This document shows positions 62,132 to 64,000 of a stretch of DNA of 64,000 bases, one piece after another. Position numbers and translations under genes: made by a program. How positions within the stretch are numbered: the stretch's first letter is position 1; the number at the start of each line of letters is the position of its first letter. The DNA is from Nitrososphaerota archaeon (GTDB lineage: Archaea; Thermoproteota; Nitrososphaeria; Nitrososphaerales; UBA183). Location: positions 1 through 64,000 of the forward strand of contig JAFLZE010000004.1 in assembly GCA_029785685.1 (NCBI GenBank), read 5' to 3'. The notes below the pieces were generated by a model that did not search any database, was not told where the DNA came from, and was given only the letters and a program-made list of their open reading frames with translations.

Positions 62132-63018
62132 CAGAACGGAACCTCGATTCCAGTAGCGTTCAGTAGTAGATTAGGCTTGAACGTGATGACCTCGGAAGCC
62201 AGACTGTTTCGGCTGAGGCGTTCTGCTTTGGCGCCGTCCCTGCTATGCGAAAGAGAAATCATGGTGTCGGCCCACCGCATGACCAGCTCATCATATTTGT
62301 TGGGCGATGGTAGGGTCACGATGACAAGGGAACACTCTGTCAGTCCCTCTATGCGCTCATAGATGGCATCCAAGACGCGCCTCGCTTCCCTCTCGTCCAG
62401 TTCCGGCTCGTTGAAAGTGCCGAGGATGTCAGAGATTATCACCAACCTCGCCCCGTAATCCTCCGCGGCGCATGCCAGGTGCTCTGAAACCAGCTCGGTC
62501 AGTTGATAGAGTGTAAAGACACGACAAGAGGCGACTCGTTTCATCGTGGCGCGGGGCCCGACCCCTCTCTGCCTGGCAAAGGACGAAAGGAGGTATGGGT
62601 CGGAGCGGTTGCCTCCGTCTATGAACACGACCGCAGAATTGAGGCCGCCCGATTCGACTGGAAGTTGAGCCCTGAACGCCGCCAGTTCTGCCACGATTGA
62701 AGATTGGTCTCCACTAAATACCAAGAGGCGCTTTTCAGATAGGGGTCTTAGGAGCGAGTCCAATGGGGGAAATCCCAGAGTGAAATGGGGGATTGAAGAA
62801 GCTGGCCGGAACAGCGCCTCCGACCTTGGGGCGAACATATGTTCGGGATTTTCGAGCGGGCAGTCACGATTAGTGCAGGAGCGGGCATGGGGATGCACGA
62901 CGTTGCCGATAGAGGAACCCCCGCCGAGTTTCATGACGCAATTGCAGCCGGAGCAGTAATAGACAGACTTCTCCTTCCCGTCGGTCCTCTGCTCATAGAG
63001 ATAGTGTAGTCTCACCAT
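62131..63018 (-). CDS. RecA/RadA-superfamily ATPase paralogue lacking Walker A, with N-terminal zinc finger
   Basis: A 295-residue protein. Cysteines C22, C25, C27, C48 and C53 can form a zinc finger. The RecA-like core starts FTLGFPPLDSLLRPL, as in RadA proteins, but the P-loop position reads SGDQSSIV instead of GxxxxGKT. A Walker B-like strand (ARLVIISDIL) and later strands remain. It probably binds protein or DNA without normal ATPase activity. A GTTAAATTCA box (63041-63050) lies about 28 bp before ATG 63018. Confidence 0.75.
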   Translation of the reverse strand: MVRLHYLYEQRTDGKEKSVYYCSGCNCVMKLGGGSSIGNVVHPHARSCTNRDCPLENPEHMFAPRSEALFRPASSIPHFTLGFPPLDSLLRPLSEKRLLVFSGDQSSIVAELAAFRAQLPVESGGLNSAVVFIDGGNRSDPYLLSSFARQRGVGPRATMKRVASCRVFTLYQLTELVSEHLACAAEDYGARLVIISDILGTFNEPELDEREARRVLDAIYERIEGLTECSLVIVTLPSPNKYDELVMRWADTMISLSHSRDGAKAERLSRNSLASEVITFKPNLLLNATGIEVPF

Positions 63019-63117
63019 TGTGCAATCGCGGGCTGTGACCTGAATTTAACGGGAAGTTCGCTGACAGAACTCTTTGAATGGGAGAGTGGCGCGAAAGTGC
63101 TCAGCCCAGTTCAATGT

Positions 63118-63125
63118 TCTTAAAG
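63118..63125 (+). promoter_or_regulatory. TATA-like box of tRNA-Leu
   Basis: TCTTAAAG lies about 30 bp before the tRNA 5' end, predicting a transcript start near 63148. Confidence 0.5.
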
Positions 63126-63151
63126 CGAATATTAGGCTCGCCTGGGGTAGC

Positions 63152-63236
63152 GCGGGGGTCGCCCAGCCTGGTCAACGGCGTGAGGCTCAGGACCTCATCC
63201 CTTAGGGGTTCGAGGGTTCGAATCCCTCCCCCCGCA
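63152..63236 (+). tRNA. tRNA-Leu (anticodon CAG)
   Basis: Class II tRNA. Acceptor GCGGGGG pairs with CCCCCGC (63229-63235), discriminator A. Anticodon stem TGAGG/CCTCA holds the loop CTCAGGA, giving CAG. The variable arm has a CCC-TTA-GGG stem; the T arm is GAGGG-TTCGAAT-CCCTC. No intron and no encoded CCA. Confidence 0.93.
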
Positions 63237-63351
63237 CTCAGCTGCCACTCTCGGGACGATTGGACCCGCAGTCGAACCGGCCTCGGTAACGCCCACCTGT
63301 TGGCCGGGGACCAGTCATGGTGGTCGGGGTTGTTTCTGTAGCCACAGCAAT

Positions 63352-63360
63352 GTATATGGG
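63352..63360 (+). promoter_or_regulatory. TATA-like box of the glycosyltransferase gene
   Basis: TGTATATGG is centred about 29 bp before TTG 63385. Confidence 0.45.
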
Positions 63361-63384
63361 CATGCGGAGAGATTTGGCGGCTCC

Positions 63385-64000
63385 TTGCAGCTGACAGAGG
63401 AAACCTCAGACCTCACGGTCTTCGTGTGCACCAGGAATTCGGCGGCGACCCTAGAAAGATGTCTTCGAAGCGTCTTTCGAAGCGGGCATGGGATCAAAAT
63501 GACAATAATCGATCAAAGCAGCGTCGACGACTCAGTCGAGATAGCGAGACGGCTGGGCGCAGAGGTTGTTTCCCACGATGTAGGGCTCGGTTACGCCCGG
63601 CAGCTGGCGTTCGACCTATGTAAGACCAAGTATCTCGCATTCGTGGATAGCGACGAGGAGATCATTCAACCGCGTTTTTTTGACTTCGCAATCGAAGTCC
63701 TTGATCATCCGACGGTCGGGGCCGTGGTAGGCATGTCGGTCGGCCACAGGTTCGCTTACGGCCTCCCCATGGGGCTCCTCGTGCTCCGCACGGAGGACTT
63801 CCAGGGAAGAGTAATTCCTTCGTCCATCAATGCCCGTGAAGAGTTCTATGTCAGGAGAAAGCTCCGTCGTATGGGTCTGTCGTCTGTCTTCGTTTCCGAT
63901 GTGATGGTTCATAGGTCCCAGTATAGGAGATACAAGCCGGAGTGGGAGGGGGCGAACACTCGGGTTGCGGCTGGCGTCAACGTCGGCCAGCTTGTTTTTA
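63385..64000 (+). CDS. family 2 glycosyltransferase, partial at the window end
   Basis: The frame from TTG 63385 is open to the end (about 205 codons). It has the GT-A start (LTVFVCTRNSAATLERCLRS), the UDP-site region IIDQSSVDDSVEIARRLGAEV, VGLGYARQLAF and the DxD-like FVDSDEEI. Later LRTEDFQGR and a VFVSDVMVHR segment fit GT2 enzymes. It probably transfers a sugar to lipid or protein. Start assignment is uncertain. Confidence 0.8.
   Translation, partial: MQLTEETSDLTVFVCTRNSAATLERCLRSVFRSGHGIKMTIIDQSSVDDSVEIARRLGAEVVSHDVGLGYARQLAFDLCKTKYLAFVDSDEEIIQPRFFDFAIEVLDHPTVGAVVGMSVGHRFAYGLPMGLLVLRTEDFQGRVIPSSINAREEFYVRRKLRRMGLSSVFVSDVMVHRSQYRRYKPEWEGANTRVAAGVNVGQLVF

Noticed and set aside
63152..63236. 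intron in the tRNA-Leu gene
   Set aside because: The anticodon stem-loop is continuous, with a normal 7-nt loop.
1..64000. CRISPR array or cas operon
   Set aside because: No regularly spaced direct repeats were seen, and the Cas4-like gene stands alone.

Overview
The window comes from an archaeal chromosome, most likely a Nitrososphaeria (Thaumarchaeota)-related member of the Thermoproteota. Supporting marks are DNA polymerase D large subunit (DP2), SRP54, Pus10, eL21, uL16 of the archaeal L10e type, RpoF (Rpb4), DUF655, a Sec61-beta-like SecG, DUF2070, Rad3/XPD-like helicases and many short-leader or leaderless genes with an A/T-rich box about 25-30 bp before the start codon in otherwise GC-rich DNA. 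No ammonia oxidation, methanogenesis or CRISPR genes are visible. The respiratory genes at the left end indicate an aerobic respirer; genus or order cannot be fixed from this sequence.

Layout. 0.4-8.4 kb: respiratory island with a polytopic ferredoxin-like protein, a CuA heme-copper oxidase (subunits II, fused I+III, IV on the minus strand) and a divergent Rieske/cytochrome b operon. 8.6-11.8 kb: three SAM methyltransferases and Dph6. 11.9-18.3 kb: translation and RNA-processing cluster (SRP54, Pus10, eL21, RpoF, DUF655, KsgA/Dim1, TrmJ, Trm11-like), interrupted by a 112-bp MITE-like insertion. 18.4-36.7 kb: housekeeping and accessory genes (uL16, M13 peptidase, oxidoreductase, ABC1 kinase, Hsp20, amidohydrolase, redoxins, CysS, M29-like protein, acetyltransferases, Cas4-like nuclease, PEBP) with several broken genes. 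37-44.4 kb: SDR, first Rad3-like helicase, decayed RibD/DHFR-like and class III cyclase genes, a terpene-cyclase-fold repeat protein, HAD phosphatase. 44.9-53.5 kb: RuvC-like protein, second Rad3-like helicase, HD phosphohydrolase, thymidylate kinase, DUF2070, SecG, ABC transporter. 53.6-63.2 kb: GlyA, DP2, NUDIX hydrolase, broken PNPOx-like gene, then a cassette of RecA-like ATPase, small protein and PolB2, followed by tRNA-Leu(CAG). The window ends inside a family 2 glycosyltransferase.

How the parts fit. Quinol would pass electrons through Rieske/cytochrome b to a soluble carrier and then to the CuA site of the oxidase; no carrier gene is seen here. The PolB2 cassette, with degenerate exonuclease motifs beside a RecA-fold protein that has lost its Walker A motif, is the best candidate for an unusual system: an archaeal damage-tolerance module resembling bacterial ImuA/polymerase cassettes. 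A second theme is gene decay. At least seven genes carry in-frame stops (all three codons), frameshifts or truncation while essential genes are intact, and two intact genes have a near-cognate triplet (ACG, GTT) where the start codon is expected.
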